Source: Dreissena polymorpha (lineage: Eukaryota; Mollusca; Bivalvia; Myida; Dreissenidae). From it: 64,000 bases of DNA. The stretch covers positions 96,345,085 through 96,409,084 of the forward strand of contig NC_068362.1 in the NCBI RefSeq assembly GCF_020536995.1. Reading direction: 5' to 3'. The translations under genes and the position numbers were made by a program. A model generated the notes under the pieces. That model ran no database searches. It worked only from the letters and a program-made list of their open reading frames with translations, and had not been told where the DNA came from. Positions 1-9,470 of the stretch are shown here, piece after piece (the stretch's first letter is position 1; each line of letters starts with the position of its first letter).

Positions 1-774
1 ATTAAAAAATGATTCCTACTACATTGTATTAGTTGATAGAATTGTGCTAGATCTAGTCCCACCACCTGTAGACCACGTTCCCACAGTGGTAGATGAATAT
101 TATGTTGTCATTTGTGCTCAGCTTGTTCAACAGATCCCTTAGATAAAAGTTTATATACATTTTATAATGTTTATTGGTTAAATTTTCATGACTTGAAGCA
201 TTAATTTCTATTCCTTCGAAGGGTATGGCATTTTATATTTAATTTTGCTTTTGATCCTTTTTAACTGCTAAATATTTTGGCAAGCCATGGCCGGTTGTTA
301 TATTAAAATATAATACACGATAGTGCTTCCCTATGTTCATTTGTCAATAGAAACTAACATGCTATTTTCTCTAATCATTTATCTGCACGTTATATGAAAA
401 TCAGAGGGGTATATCTAGAGTTATGTCCCTTTGATTTTTTTTAAATCGTACTTTTTCTGCCAATTTTTACTCGCCAACAATTTATTTGAACATTGTTGCA
501 AAGAGTTATACTTAACTTGATTATATGCTTAAAATATTCATTCTGGTTTGTTTGTTTCAACATGCATTTATAACAATTAACCTAAATTAAATTAAATTTT
601 ATTCACTATTGTTTGCCCAGTTTTCTGGGATTAGATTGTTGAAGGTGCCCGGTATGATACCAAGTTTTGCCAGGACACACATGTAATATAATACATATAA
701 AAATCCAATTTTTCATTTATGCCATTCTTTTGAATATGCCTTCTCTCAGCTGAATTATTACTCAAACCTCAGGG
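1..774. other. Non-coding AT-rich stretch
   Basis: No open frame, RNA gene or repeat is recognisable here. It would be the 3' flank of the minus-strand gene that ends at position 775. Confidence 0.5.
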
Positions 775-1193
775 TTAAAGAACAACATCTCCTGCTTCAA
801 GGTCTTCCCCTAGCTTTGCCGTGTAAACCGCTTCGTCTCCGTCGTAGATCACGTTAAACCATTCTGGAAATCCAGGAACCTGAACTAAGTAAATAACTGA
901 TAAATAGTATATTTCAATATGTATGATATCATTGATTTTGAAGCTACAGAGTTGACATGTGAAAAACTAACTATTATAGCAACAGGCACTGCTACTACAA
1001 TAACCTGAGAAATGACTTGGCCGCTGTACCATTTGGGAATATCATTGTCAAGCCATCTGTGCTCTATAGATTTTTTTCAAGAATATGGGGTGTTTCTGGT
1101 GGCGGAGTAATAAACGAGTGTTTAATTAGGGATGCAACATTATTCTTGAGTTCGTCAACATTTAGGGGAACACGTTTACCATTGACAACATGA
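775..1193 (-). CDS. Last two exons of an unrecognised gene, possibly decayed
   Basis: Two minus-strand exons are read from splice signals and protein-like sequence. The terminal exon (879 down to 775, 34 residues, TAA stop) begins after TTAGTTCAG and reads VPGFPEWFNVIYDGDEAVYT then a short acidic tail. The exon before it (1193 down to 1005) follows a strong T-run acceptor and ends in CAG at a GTTATT donor; it contains VNGKRVPLNVDELKNNV and, near its end, IEHRWLDNDIPKWYSGQV. The donor and the last acceptor are both phase 0 and join as ...SGQVISQ-VPGFPEWF. Between the two parts of the 189-nt exon the frame does not hold: a run of seven A (plus-strand T, 1071-1077) leaves it one base off. That could be a sequencing error or decay. 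The W..YSG..V...PGFP.WFNV.YDGD layout looks like a C-terminal module I associate with large invertebrate gene families, perhaps transposon-derived, but I cannot name it. Confidence 0.45.
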
Positions 1194-1209
1194 CTGAACA
1201 AAAAAAAAA

Positions 1210-1375
1210 CTAAGTGTCACACTTTTGCTGAAAAACAATTTTTCTAAGCCGCCGTATTTGAACTTTTAAGGCATCTATTTGTTTAGTTTTAGATTTGATT
1301 TTTTCCAATTCACTTTCTATTTGCTGCACATTTTGCCAAAGACCATAACATAACATGTCAGTTGTTTCTTTTTGA
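1210..1375 (-). CDS. Possible coiled-coil exon upstream of the same gene
   Basis: Minus-strand frame reading CYGLWQNVQQIESELEKIKS then a basic Leu/Ile-rich helix ending QQKCDT and a stop. The heptad-like spacing suggests a coiled coil, and its position just upstream of the 1193 acceptor suits an earlier exon of the same gene. No usable intron separates the two (about 28 nt at most), so either the gene is decayed here or the boundary is wrong. The beginning of the open frame (1376-1422) lies in a dispersed repeat and is not coding. Confidence 0.3.
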
Positions 1376-1379
1376 ATGT

Positions 1380-1760
1380 GAAGCACCCCCAGATGATTAA
1401 GAACAACTATGGCAAATTTCATGACTCTGGCTCATGTGTTGATGGAAATAAAGCTCTAAGCTTATATTAAAAAGCATGTTTTCAAGAAACAAAGGGCCAC
1501 AACTCCGTTGTTAATAGATGGTGTACATTGCCATTTGGCATGAATCATCCTCTTATCCATATATATATATACTCATACCAAGTTTCAATGAAATCCGCAA
1601 AAGCACTTCCAAGATATGGATCCGGACACAAAAGTGCCCGATAGACGAAAGGATGGACGGGCGGAGGGACAACGCAAACACAATATTCCTTCGCCTATGG
1701 CGGGTGATAATAAATACGTCCGTGTTTTACTATATGTCAAGCGTTTAAAGATAATAAAAT
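1380..1760 (-). repeat. Dispersed pearl-like element P6, copy 1
   Basis: The segment 1385-1640 is the reverse complement of 2845-3115 with only scattered differences. It runs into a GGACGGGCGGAGGGAC-type microsatellite and a terminal hairpin (CTTCGCCTATGGCGG near 1690-1705). This core, GACGG-rich tail and hairpin order is the same as in other dispersed elements in the window. Confidence 0.6.
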
Positions 1761-1892
1761 AAAATATATATATATATTGATAAACTACGCAAGATACACG
1801 TCTTAAAACAGAGAAACATCTTAAAACATCGTTAGTAGTTTAGATACAAATTTGAACAAAATTACTGAAAAATCTCAAATTAAAAATGAGTA

Positions 1893-2010
1893 CAAATGTG
1901 CCAATTATCCCCCGCCATAGGCGAAGGTATATTGTTTTGGTGTTGTCCGTCCGTCAGTCTTTCCGTCCGTCCTTCTGTCCGTCCGGCACTCTTGTGTCCG
2001 TGTCATGTAA
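1893..2010 (+). repeat. 3' end of a second P6-type element, head-to-head with copy 1
   Basis: CCCCGCCATAGGCGAAGG followed by TGTTGTCCGTCCGTC and further TCCGTCCG units is the reverse complement of the tail at 1640-1705. Two element tails therefore face each other about 190 bp apart. Confidence 0.55.
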
Positions 2011-2842
2011 CAGCTTATAACATATCGTTTATTCTTATGAGTTTATTCTTATGATGGAAATTAATAAGGGGATATTTCAATAATATGTATATGCAATGTT
2101 AGGATGAAGTTTGAGAATTTAATAATACATTTTTGGGAGATATTTGTCATTTACAAATAATTTAAGAGTACACATAAACCAAGCCCTGATTTAAGATTTA
2201 TTTCAAGTAAGAACACAAATACATTTACACCCAGGGTGGGGCATAATTGGGATCAATAAAATGAAAAGTCATTTAGATAAAAGAATCGAAGGACCATATC
2301 CTTAACAATGAGTTCAGGGTCAGCATATAGACACGAGATTAATAGTACCCACACATGGTCATCGAAACAGCACAGATGAAAGGGTCACCGAAAAGCCTTA
2401 TTTGTATAGGATACATAAGTTATGGCACTGACAAATATAACGGGATTACTCTATACCAATATAAATTGATCAGATTTTAGTGCATTTGGCAAGCAAGTAA
2501 ATACATGAATAGATTGTTCCTTCTAGAACATTCTAATAAGTCAACCAATCCGTAATAAGCCCGGACCTTGGTGAACAATGGAAATTACAAGTAGATTTGA
2601 TGTAAATTAACCTGGGGATAAAATGTAGTGTTTTAGTTAGTAGGAAAAATCTGCGGTTAGATTTGAAAAGAACTTGGAGAGTTGTCACGTCTTCTTGACG
2701 TGGCGGCCATGTTGGCTGCCGCGCTGTAAAATTGTAGTTCGTGTACATTAGCAAGCGTTGTGTTAAAAGAAATATTCTACAGAAATAAATCTCGATAAAA
2801 ACATAAATGAACTCTGGTTGTTACTGTGTGTTATCAACGAAC
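2011..2842. other. Intergenic, no gene seen
   Basis: AT-rich sequence between two repeat copies. Short open frames on either strand have no protein-like character. Confidence 0.4.
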
Positions 2843-3720
2843 AATGTGTAATAACGTGACAGTCCGGAGCCATATCTTGGAAGAGCTTTGGCGGATTTCA
2901 TTGAAACTTGGTATGAGTATATATATGGATAAGAGGATGATGCACGCAAAATGGCATTGTACACCATATGTTAATAACGGAGTTTTGTCCATTTGTATCT
3001 TGAAAAAATGCTGTTTAATATAAGCTTAGAGCTTTATCCCCATTAGCACATGAGCCAGAGCCATGAAACTTGCCATAGTTGTTTCTCAATTATCTGGGCT
3101 GCTTCAAATTCAACACCCATAATCCTAGGGGCTAAGGTCAGGGTCACACATTGAGGTCAAAGGTCACAAATTTGATTAGTTATTCACTATTTCGTCATTC
3201 CTTTACCATGCATCAAGGGATTCTATAATAACTGTCCACTAGTGTTCTCCATTATCTAGCTGAGTGTCAAATATAAGATCCAGGTTGCCAGGGTCATGGT
3301 CAAAGTCAAATACAAAGGTCTAAATCACACATTTTTATTAAATATGCCTTATTCGGTAAGGATTCTACCAAATGGATTCTCAAAATGTCATGATGTAATT
3401 GTTCTCGATTATCAGACAGTGCAAGACCTGTGTGTTTTTTACCAAAGTCACGGTCACACATCAAAGGTCACACATTTGTAGCAATATTTATTATTTAGCC
3501 ATTATTTTACTATGCAACATTGGATTATGTAATACCTTCCATAATTTGTCTCCATGTTCTTCCTTGCTGTGTGTCATATGTCAGCTTCATGTCTAGGGTT
3601 AAGGTCTAGGTGCATGTCTAGGGTTAAGGTCATCGTCACCCAATGTACTTCATGTAAGGTCATACGATTGCCATCAAGGGTCAAGGTTACACAAATGCTT
3701 CATGTAAGGTCGTACTCAAT
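2843..3720 (+). repeat. Dispersed pearl-like element P6, copy 2, with AGGTCA-rich body
   Basis: The first part (2845-3115) is an inverted copy of 1385-1640. The body that follows repeats GGTCAAGGTCACACATT-like motifs about every 170-180 bp (near 3135, 3300, 3450, 3630), each version diverged. No coding capacity. Confidence 0.55.
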
Positions 3721-4383
3721 GATGGATGATTAACCTTAATAACTTATTTACTTTATTCCAAGTATGTCATGGCGGATGATGTGTTCACTCTGCAACACTC
3801 TGAAAATTTATTGTATATTTAAATTGAATGTTTTCGTGGAAAATGCAATACTTTTTAATTCACCTAAATAAATATTGAACGCTCAAGAACCCTCCTCTGT
3901 CTTAGTTTTGAATTATTGTCCTTTGTTACTTTCGTATGTTGTTACTTTTAGGGACAGTAAATCAGTATGTTAGATTTCTATGTAAGAAAATGCTCATAAC
4001 AAGCAATTTCTCCTTTTGTCATTATATTATCAATGTTAATTAATTCATGAAAAAATATACTATCTGCATTTTATTGTCTGCAAACCAATCACAGGTACAA
4101 ATAAGTTAAAAAAAGTTGACAATAAGCACAACCATTCACGTATACCTTTTCCCTTAGTTTTACACCCATCCATAAACAAAATGTATTTGATGGGGGATAT
4201 TAATTCAACCAATTTGCTTGTTTGTTTTATTTTCACATGTGTTCTTTCACACAAAAAGTATAAACAGGACCTGAGGCATAGCTTTAACGACAAATATGTT
4301 TGTGATTTTAATTTCATTTATGGGATTCTCGAAGCGATTATAGAGATGAAGAGTTCGGGTTCCCTTTTGTACTGAAATTTACG
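3721..4383. other. Intergenic, no gene seen
   Basis: AT-rich. Overlapping short frames on both strands at 4060-4375 are not protein-like. Confidence 0.4.
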
Positions 4384-4732
4384 CTGTGTACGGAAAATAT
4401 ACTGAAACGTACCCGGGAATTCAAACGCTAAATTGGTCGTGGTCGGCTTTTTTCAAGTAAGTTTTGTTTATATTTATGCAAATATTCTGTAAATTGCCTC
4501 TTTATTATCGATACTCCTACTCAAAAAGCACATTGAGGCAGGTTTTGTTCGAAGAGAATTTTGTTTCGTATTCCGTAACGCGTTTAACGAAATCAGATTT
4601 GGGGCGGATATAAAACACCGGTACAGTCTAAATTGGCCGGGTACGTGCTGGTATATTTTTCATACCCGGGGTTCATTTAAGTATACTAAAGAGTACCCGG
4701 GTACATTTAAGTAGCACCTGACCAGACCAATC
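4384..4732 (+). repeat. Dispersed element K, copy 1 (CCCGGG-rich arm)
   Basis: Contains GGGCGGATATAAAACACCGG, GTACAGTCTAA and repeated GTACCCGGG/TTTAAGTA blocks. The same blocks in the same order recur at 9255-9440. In this copy it leads directly into an 18-bp tandem array. Confidence 0.5.
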
Positions 4733-5118
4733 GAGCGAAATGACCTATCGAGCGACAATGACCAATTGAACGGCAATGACCAATCGAGCGACAATGACCA
4801 ATCGAGCGACAATGACCAAGCGAACGACAATGACCAATCGAACGACAATGACCAACCGATCGACAATGACCAATCAAGCGACAATGACCAATCGAGCGAC
4901 AATGACCATCGAGCGAAAATGACCATCGAGCGACAATGACCAATCGAGCACCAATGACCAATTGAGCGACAATTACCATCGAGCGACAATTACCATCGAT
5001 CGACAATGACAAATCGATCGACAATGACCAATCGAGCGACAATGACCATCGAGCGACAATGACCATCGAGCGACAATGACCAATCGAACGACGATGACCA
5101 TCGATCGACAATGACCAA
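4733..5118 (+). repeat. 18-bp minisatellite (about 21 units)
   Basis: Tandem units of CGACAATGACCAATCGAG, some shortened by loss of AAT-type triplets. The minus strand stays open in several frames and gives artificial Ser/Leu/Trp- or Cys/Arg-rich peptides; these are by-products of the repeat. A single unit sits at the same place in the second element K copy (about 9440-9460), so the array arose inside that element. Confidence 0.8.
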
Positions 5119-5610
5119 CTGAGCCAGAGTGTGGCAAACAATACTGTTGTAAAACAATATTCGCAAAAAGAAATCAATATAAAATTCCAACTTCAATATT
5201 AAGTCCGGAACACATTTCACTTGCGGTCTCCTTAATGTCATCAATAAACATTACTCCAAACTAATGACTCACTTGAGCACAATAGCAACAAATAAACACT
5301 TTATGTTGCTTTTTAATCAAAATGAACCTTAATGAGTAAAAACGTCACTTTGATTGCGTTTGATTGATTGATATCTACATTAATATTTTCTTGACATCAA
5401 TAGTGTCAATTAATCTATTAATCTAAATTTCCACTTTGATCCATTCCCAATGTGAATATTTGTTATAAGTAATTTTACCTCACATAAATTTTACTGGATG
5501 ATAACCTAGATTTATATTAAATTTGCGGAAACAATACAAAGTCGTGTTGTCTAATCACAAAAGACGTTTAGTCTATGGGAAACTTTTTAAATTATAACCT
5601 CAATTACTAC
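5119..5610. other. Non-coding
   Basis: AT-rich sequence between the minisatellite and the TAG microsatellite; nothing recognised. Confidence 0.4.
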
Positions 5611-5780
5611 CTGTAGTAATAGCAGTAGAAATAGCAATAGCAGTAACAGTAGCAGAAGCAGTAGCAGTAGTAGTAGAAGTAGGAGTAGTAGTAGTAGTAG
5701 TAGTTGTTGTTGTAGTAGTAGCTGTAGTAGTAGTAGTAGTAGTAGTAGTAGTTGTAGTAGTTGTAGTAGTAGTAGTAGTG

Positions 5781-5860
<80 letters not shown>

Positions 5861-5933
5861 CGTAGTAGTCGTAGTAGTAGTCGTAGTCATGGTAGTAGTA
5901 GTCGTAGTAGTAGTAGTCGTAGTAGTAGTAGAC

Positions 5934-5965
<32 letters not shown>

Positions 5966-6017
5966 CGTATGAGTAGTTGTAGTCGTAGTCGTCGTAGTCG
6001 TAGTAGTCGTCTTCGTC

Positions 6018-6053
<36 letters not shown>

Positions 6054-6082
6054 ATAGTAGTAGTAGTAGTAATAGTAGTTGT
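5611..6082 (+). repeat. (TAG/GTA)n microsatellite, about 470 bp
   Basis: Nearly uninterrupted TAG trinucleotides with CGT, TTG and AAT variants towards both ends. It gives long poly-Val, poly-Ser, poly-Thr and poly-Leu frames on the two strands, none of which should be called genes. Confidence 0.9.
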
Positions 6083-7075
6083 GATATTGATGCTGTTTTT
6101 GTCACTTCACTAAACCTGTATCAACCTGTCATAAGAACAATAAAATACACGTTTTTGAGCAAGAACGAACGATCACCTTTTAATTGATCGATTTAAAAAC
6201 GACATTAAATTTTGTTAAATTGTATCATTTGTGACTTTTATTTTTGATGACCCTGTTCGAATATAATTTGAGAGATGCATTTGATACTTTATAGAGTGTA
6301 TTGGACTATACAAATCTTCAAAATGTCTTTCCAACATAATTTCTTAATAGGTACAAGTTATTTCTAATATTAAAATTAATAGTGATCAAATGTAACTAAA
6401 ATGGTCCACTTAACCTGGATAACCAAACAAAAGTTCAGGGTCGGCACCAAAATTAAGGTATGCCGGGTTAGTGGAAACAGATAACTTTTTACTATGCGCA
6501 TAATTTCTTTAAACATATTCTTATGTATGCATGCACAGCATGGACCAACTGACGAACTACAAAGTTTACGCCACTTTAAGATTGAACTAAGCCATCATTA
6601 TTGTCATTATAATAACGCACCTCTAGACGTCTCCAGAAATACGCAATGCCAAGGGAATACATTTCTGAACTTTAGATCCTTTGATAGATGGAAAGTTAGA
6701 AGTCATTTAGTAATCATTAGTGATCAATTACATATGTGGTCCTCCGAGGGCAATTTTTAGAATGGAACTTAATATGAGTTAATTGACTCTCGATAAATTG
6801 GTGATTGAATGTGGAACATTCTTGATTTAAAAAACAACAACATATCTTTAAATGGAAGTGTGATATAAGTGCGTCTTCATAGATGTTTTAATATTGAGTT
6901 GTCTTGGACTTAGATGGTTGGTTACTTGTGCAATTGAATATTACAGCGCCGATTACATATCTTTACCCGTAAAAGCAGGTAGTGATGATGTTTTTAAAAC
7001 GTAGTGAAGTATTTAAAACTGGTTGAATGCTTAACTATATCATTCACATAATTGTGTAACTGAATCCCTACCGCC
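6083..7075. other. 5' flank of the GPCR gene
   Basis: AT-rich with no convincing exon. A frame at 6494-6760 lacks protein-like composition. No clear TATA box or initiator could be picked out. Confidence 0.4.
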
Positions 7076-8245
7076 ATGGATAAATCCAATCATTCTGTCT
7101 CGTTACTGGATGAGGAAGCAATATTGCAAACACTAAATGGCGACAAGGCGGATGAATATCTTGGATTGGTCATTTACGTTGCCACTCTTTCTGTTTTTGG
7201 AATTATCGGAAGTGCATTAGCGATACTGTTCTTCAGGACACAAAAGAAGACCGTTACTACAAGTTTGCTTATAGGATTATCTATTAACGATTTTTTAACG
7301 TCAATTTGGTTTTCAGTTGGCAATATTTACGATTTTCAAAACACACTGACTTTCAAAAATAGCATTTGGTGCAAATTCTATTACTTGATTGTGCACTGTT
7401 TAGTCCTTAATTCAGGGCTGTTTGTAGGAACAATTAGCTTTGAAAGGTTTGTAACTATTTACAGTGTTCCCAAACAAATTGATAAAATGTGGAAAATGGT
7501 ATCAACAAGAGGGAAGATATTGGGCTTAATATTTGTGTCTGCTGTTCTGTCACTGCGCGATGTTTGGATTGTGGAATCTACACAAGTCGTTGTTCCCGTA
7601 GCGAATATTAACTATACAATTACAGGGTATCATTGCATGCATTCCAGGAAAAAATCTTTACAAGGAATCATCCTTATTTTTCACATTATAGATGCAGCCA
7701 ATGCTTGCGTAGTTACGTTACTAACAATATTAAACTATTGCCTTATAACACGCAAGGTATCTCAAGCGCGAAAGAAACTTGCCGTACATTTAAGTCAACG
7801 ACAACCGGTCCAATCTTTATGCAAACAGGTTAAATTCATTGCTGAAACACAGTCGACATCATTTGTATCAAACGAAGATTCATCAGTGTCTCCTTATGGT
7901 AATGCTGTCCGAGTTAGTCAACGAAAACTGCAATCTTCAGCAAAGGACAAGAAATCTTGGGAAACACGAATCGCGATGATGATGTTTGCTATGACTGCCA
8001 CCGTATTTTTGAGCTTCGTGCCGTACTTTGTCATCCATTTCCTGCAGACCTACGACCACACGAGCGGTGCTTGGGAAGTCCTCGCCCAAAGGTCATACGC
8101 GATCAGCAGCGCTAAGAACCCGGCCATTATAGCATTCTTTAATTTGGAGTTCAGACGCTTTATTGTAGACCGCGTTTTGTGTTGCGGCCATGGGGCTAGG
8201 CGAGAAGCGAGTGTTCCAACCACTGCGGTAACCGATGTGTGTTAA
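7076..8245 (+). CDS. Rhodopsin-like (class A) GPCR, intronless
   Basis: 389 residues, a full seven-helix receptor in one exon. The start has a strong Kozak context (CTACCGCCATGG). Helices lie at about 28-53, 60-82, 99-128, 148-166, 196-222, 299-323 and 337-358. Family landmarks: Asp72 in helix 2 (LSINDFL), Cys99 paired with Cys187 in extracellular loop 2 (YHCMHS), SFERF at 121-125 in place of DRY, Pro316 in helix 6 (FLSFVPYF), NPAII at 348-352 in place of NPxxY, then FRRF and Cys369-Cys370 as a likely palmitoylated helix 8. N-glycosylation sequons are at Asn5 and Asn179. The third intracellular loop (about 223-298) is long, Ser/Lys-rich and suited to G-protein and arrestin control. Helix 1 lacks the usual Asn (GIIGSALAI), helix 4 lacks the usual Trp position and helix 6 lacks CWxP. 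These changes suit a lineage-expanded orphan receptor of peptide/amine type; the ligand cannot be told from sequence. Confidence 0.9.
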   Translation: MDKSNHSVSLLDEEAILQTLNGDKADEYLGLVIYVATLSVFGIIGSALAILFFRTQKKTVTTSLLIGLSINDFLTSIWFSVGNIYDFQNTLTFKNSIWCKFYYLIVHCLVLNSGLFVGTISFERFVTIYSVPKQIDKMWKMVSTRGKILGLIFVSAVLSLRDVWIVESTQVVVPVANINYTITGYHCMHSRKKSLQGIILIFHIIDAANACVVTLLTILNYCLITRKVSQARKKLAVHLSQRQPVQSLCKQVKFIAETQSTSFVSNEDSSVSPYGNAVRVSQRKLQSSAKDKKSWETRIAMMMFAMTATVFLSFVPYFVIHFLQTYDHTSGAWEVLAQRSYAISSAKNPAIIAFFNLEFRRFIVDRVLCCGHGARREASVPTTAVTDVC

Positions 8246-8249
8246 TAAA
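8244..8249 (+). promoter_or_regulatory. AATAAA overlapping the GPCR stop codon
   Basis: The TAA stop (8243-8245) shares two bases with a perfect AATAAA. If used, the 3' UTR would be only some 15-30 nt. Another AATAAA lies near 8758, so the functional signal is not certain. Confidence 0.35.
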
Positions 8250-8850
8250 CAAATGTGATACGCGTTAATAATGTCATGTTGTTAAATTAGTCATTCGTAC
8301 ATATGTATACAAACAATTGTTTTGATCAGTTGGCCATTACTTTCGACATTATTTGAATAACATTCATAATCGATCGAGGAATGAATCTAGTGCATGTTTC
8401 GCTTTCTTTTTATGGAGAAAATTAAAAACCCATATAATAAGCACGATCACAATACCAGTCAAACGCGCAGACCATTACGTTCATGTGCCTATATAGTAAA
8501 GACGGCTCTCAACTATCGGTCAATTGATGTCGCTTGTCCAATCAATTAAATTCGAAACAACTATTGCATTAAACTAAGCACACTGTTTATAGCGAAAATT
8601 GTTATTGCTCAATTAAAAAAAAATGTTTTCAAAGCCTATCCGAAGTTTTTATTTCTTCAAATATACATCTCGAATATAACTCTTTTCGTAAAATATTTAT
8701 GTAAAATTATTCAAGTTTTGCTCCAAAATAGTACGATCATGCATGCTTTCATTTACCAATAAATTTTCATTTTAAACACATGTATTCGTTAAGAAGAGTA
8801 TACATAACATTCATGTTCACGTCAAAGAATGATATAACTTTCATGGATGT
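8250..8850. other. Intergenic
   Basis: AT-rich, probably the 3' flank of the GPCR. No gene or repeat recognised. Confidence 0.4.
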
Positions 8851-9081
8851 TTAACCCATTTACGCCTAACGTCTAGAAAAAAAGGCATTGGCAAACAGCG
8901 TAGACCCAGATGAGACGCCGCATGATGCGGCGTCTCATCAGGGTCTGCGCAGTTTGCTTAAAGAAATTTCTGTAAGAAATATTCTAAATATAGAAATAAA
9001 TATACTAGACATAACTAAATTTGGAAATACATTGATCCAATTTAGAAGGATGGGAGAGTCCACTAGGCATAAATGAGCTAA
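8851..9081. mobile_element. MITE TTAA-1, copy 1 (piggyBac-type ends)
   Basis: 231 bp. It starts TTAACCCATTTACGCCTA and ends TAGGCATAAATGAGCTAA; the ends are inverted copies of each other and the outermost four bases are TTAA (CTAA on the right, one change). Near the left end is a long hairpin with arms of about 33 bp (roughly 8890-8958), built on GATGAGACGCCGCAT and ATGCGGCGTCTCATC. No coding capacity. A same-length copy, split by a later insertion, is at 34877-36613. TTAA duplication with CCC ends is the hallmark of piggyBac-mobilised elements; that link is inferred. Confidence 0.8.
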
Positions 9082-9254
9082 GTGAGTTATGTGTCATGCG
9101 CGAGTTTCCTAAAGAGGAACATGAAGCAGCTGGATATGGATGCCTTTGCAAGAGGACCAATTTGTCGTTTCGTCAATATACGATTTTCATTTCTTTATAT
9201 TTATTTATTTTTGTTTATAAATTATATAATAGGCCAATGTGTTGTTATAACTTA

Positions 9255-9470
9255 CTTGAAAAATATCGAGCATTTTACGGTAATCGGTAGCGCGTTTTAC
9301 GACATCAGATTTTGGGCGGATATACAACTTGGGTACAGTCTAATATCACCTGTTACGTTTAAGTATATTTACCGTACCCGGGATACATGTAAGTATACTT
9401 AAGAGTACCCGGGGTACATGTAAGTAGTACCCGAGCCGACAATGACCAATCGAGCAATATTATGCCACGA
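9255..9470 (+). repeat. Dispersed element K, copy 2
   Basis: GGGCGGATATACAACTTGGG, GTACAGTCTAAT and two TACCCGGG/CATGTAAGTA blocks match the copy at 4384-4735. Only one CGACAATGACCAATCGAG unit follows here, against about 21 in copy 1. Confidence 0.55.

Noticed and set aside
4660-5244. Minus-strand Ser/Leu/Trp- and Cys/Arg-rich frames
   Set aside because: Translation of the 18-bp minisatellite in its alternate frames.
5600-6105. Poly-Thr, poly-Val, poly-Leu and poly-Ser open frames
   Set aside because: All come from the TAG trinucleotide tract read in different frames and strands.
8888-9076. 62-codon frame in the MITE
   Set aside because: It is a by-product of the MITE sequence, including its hairpin; the same words recur in the second, non-coding copy.
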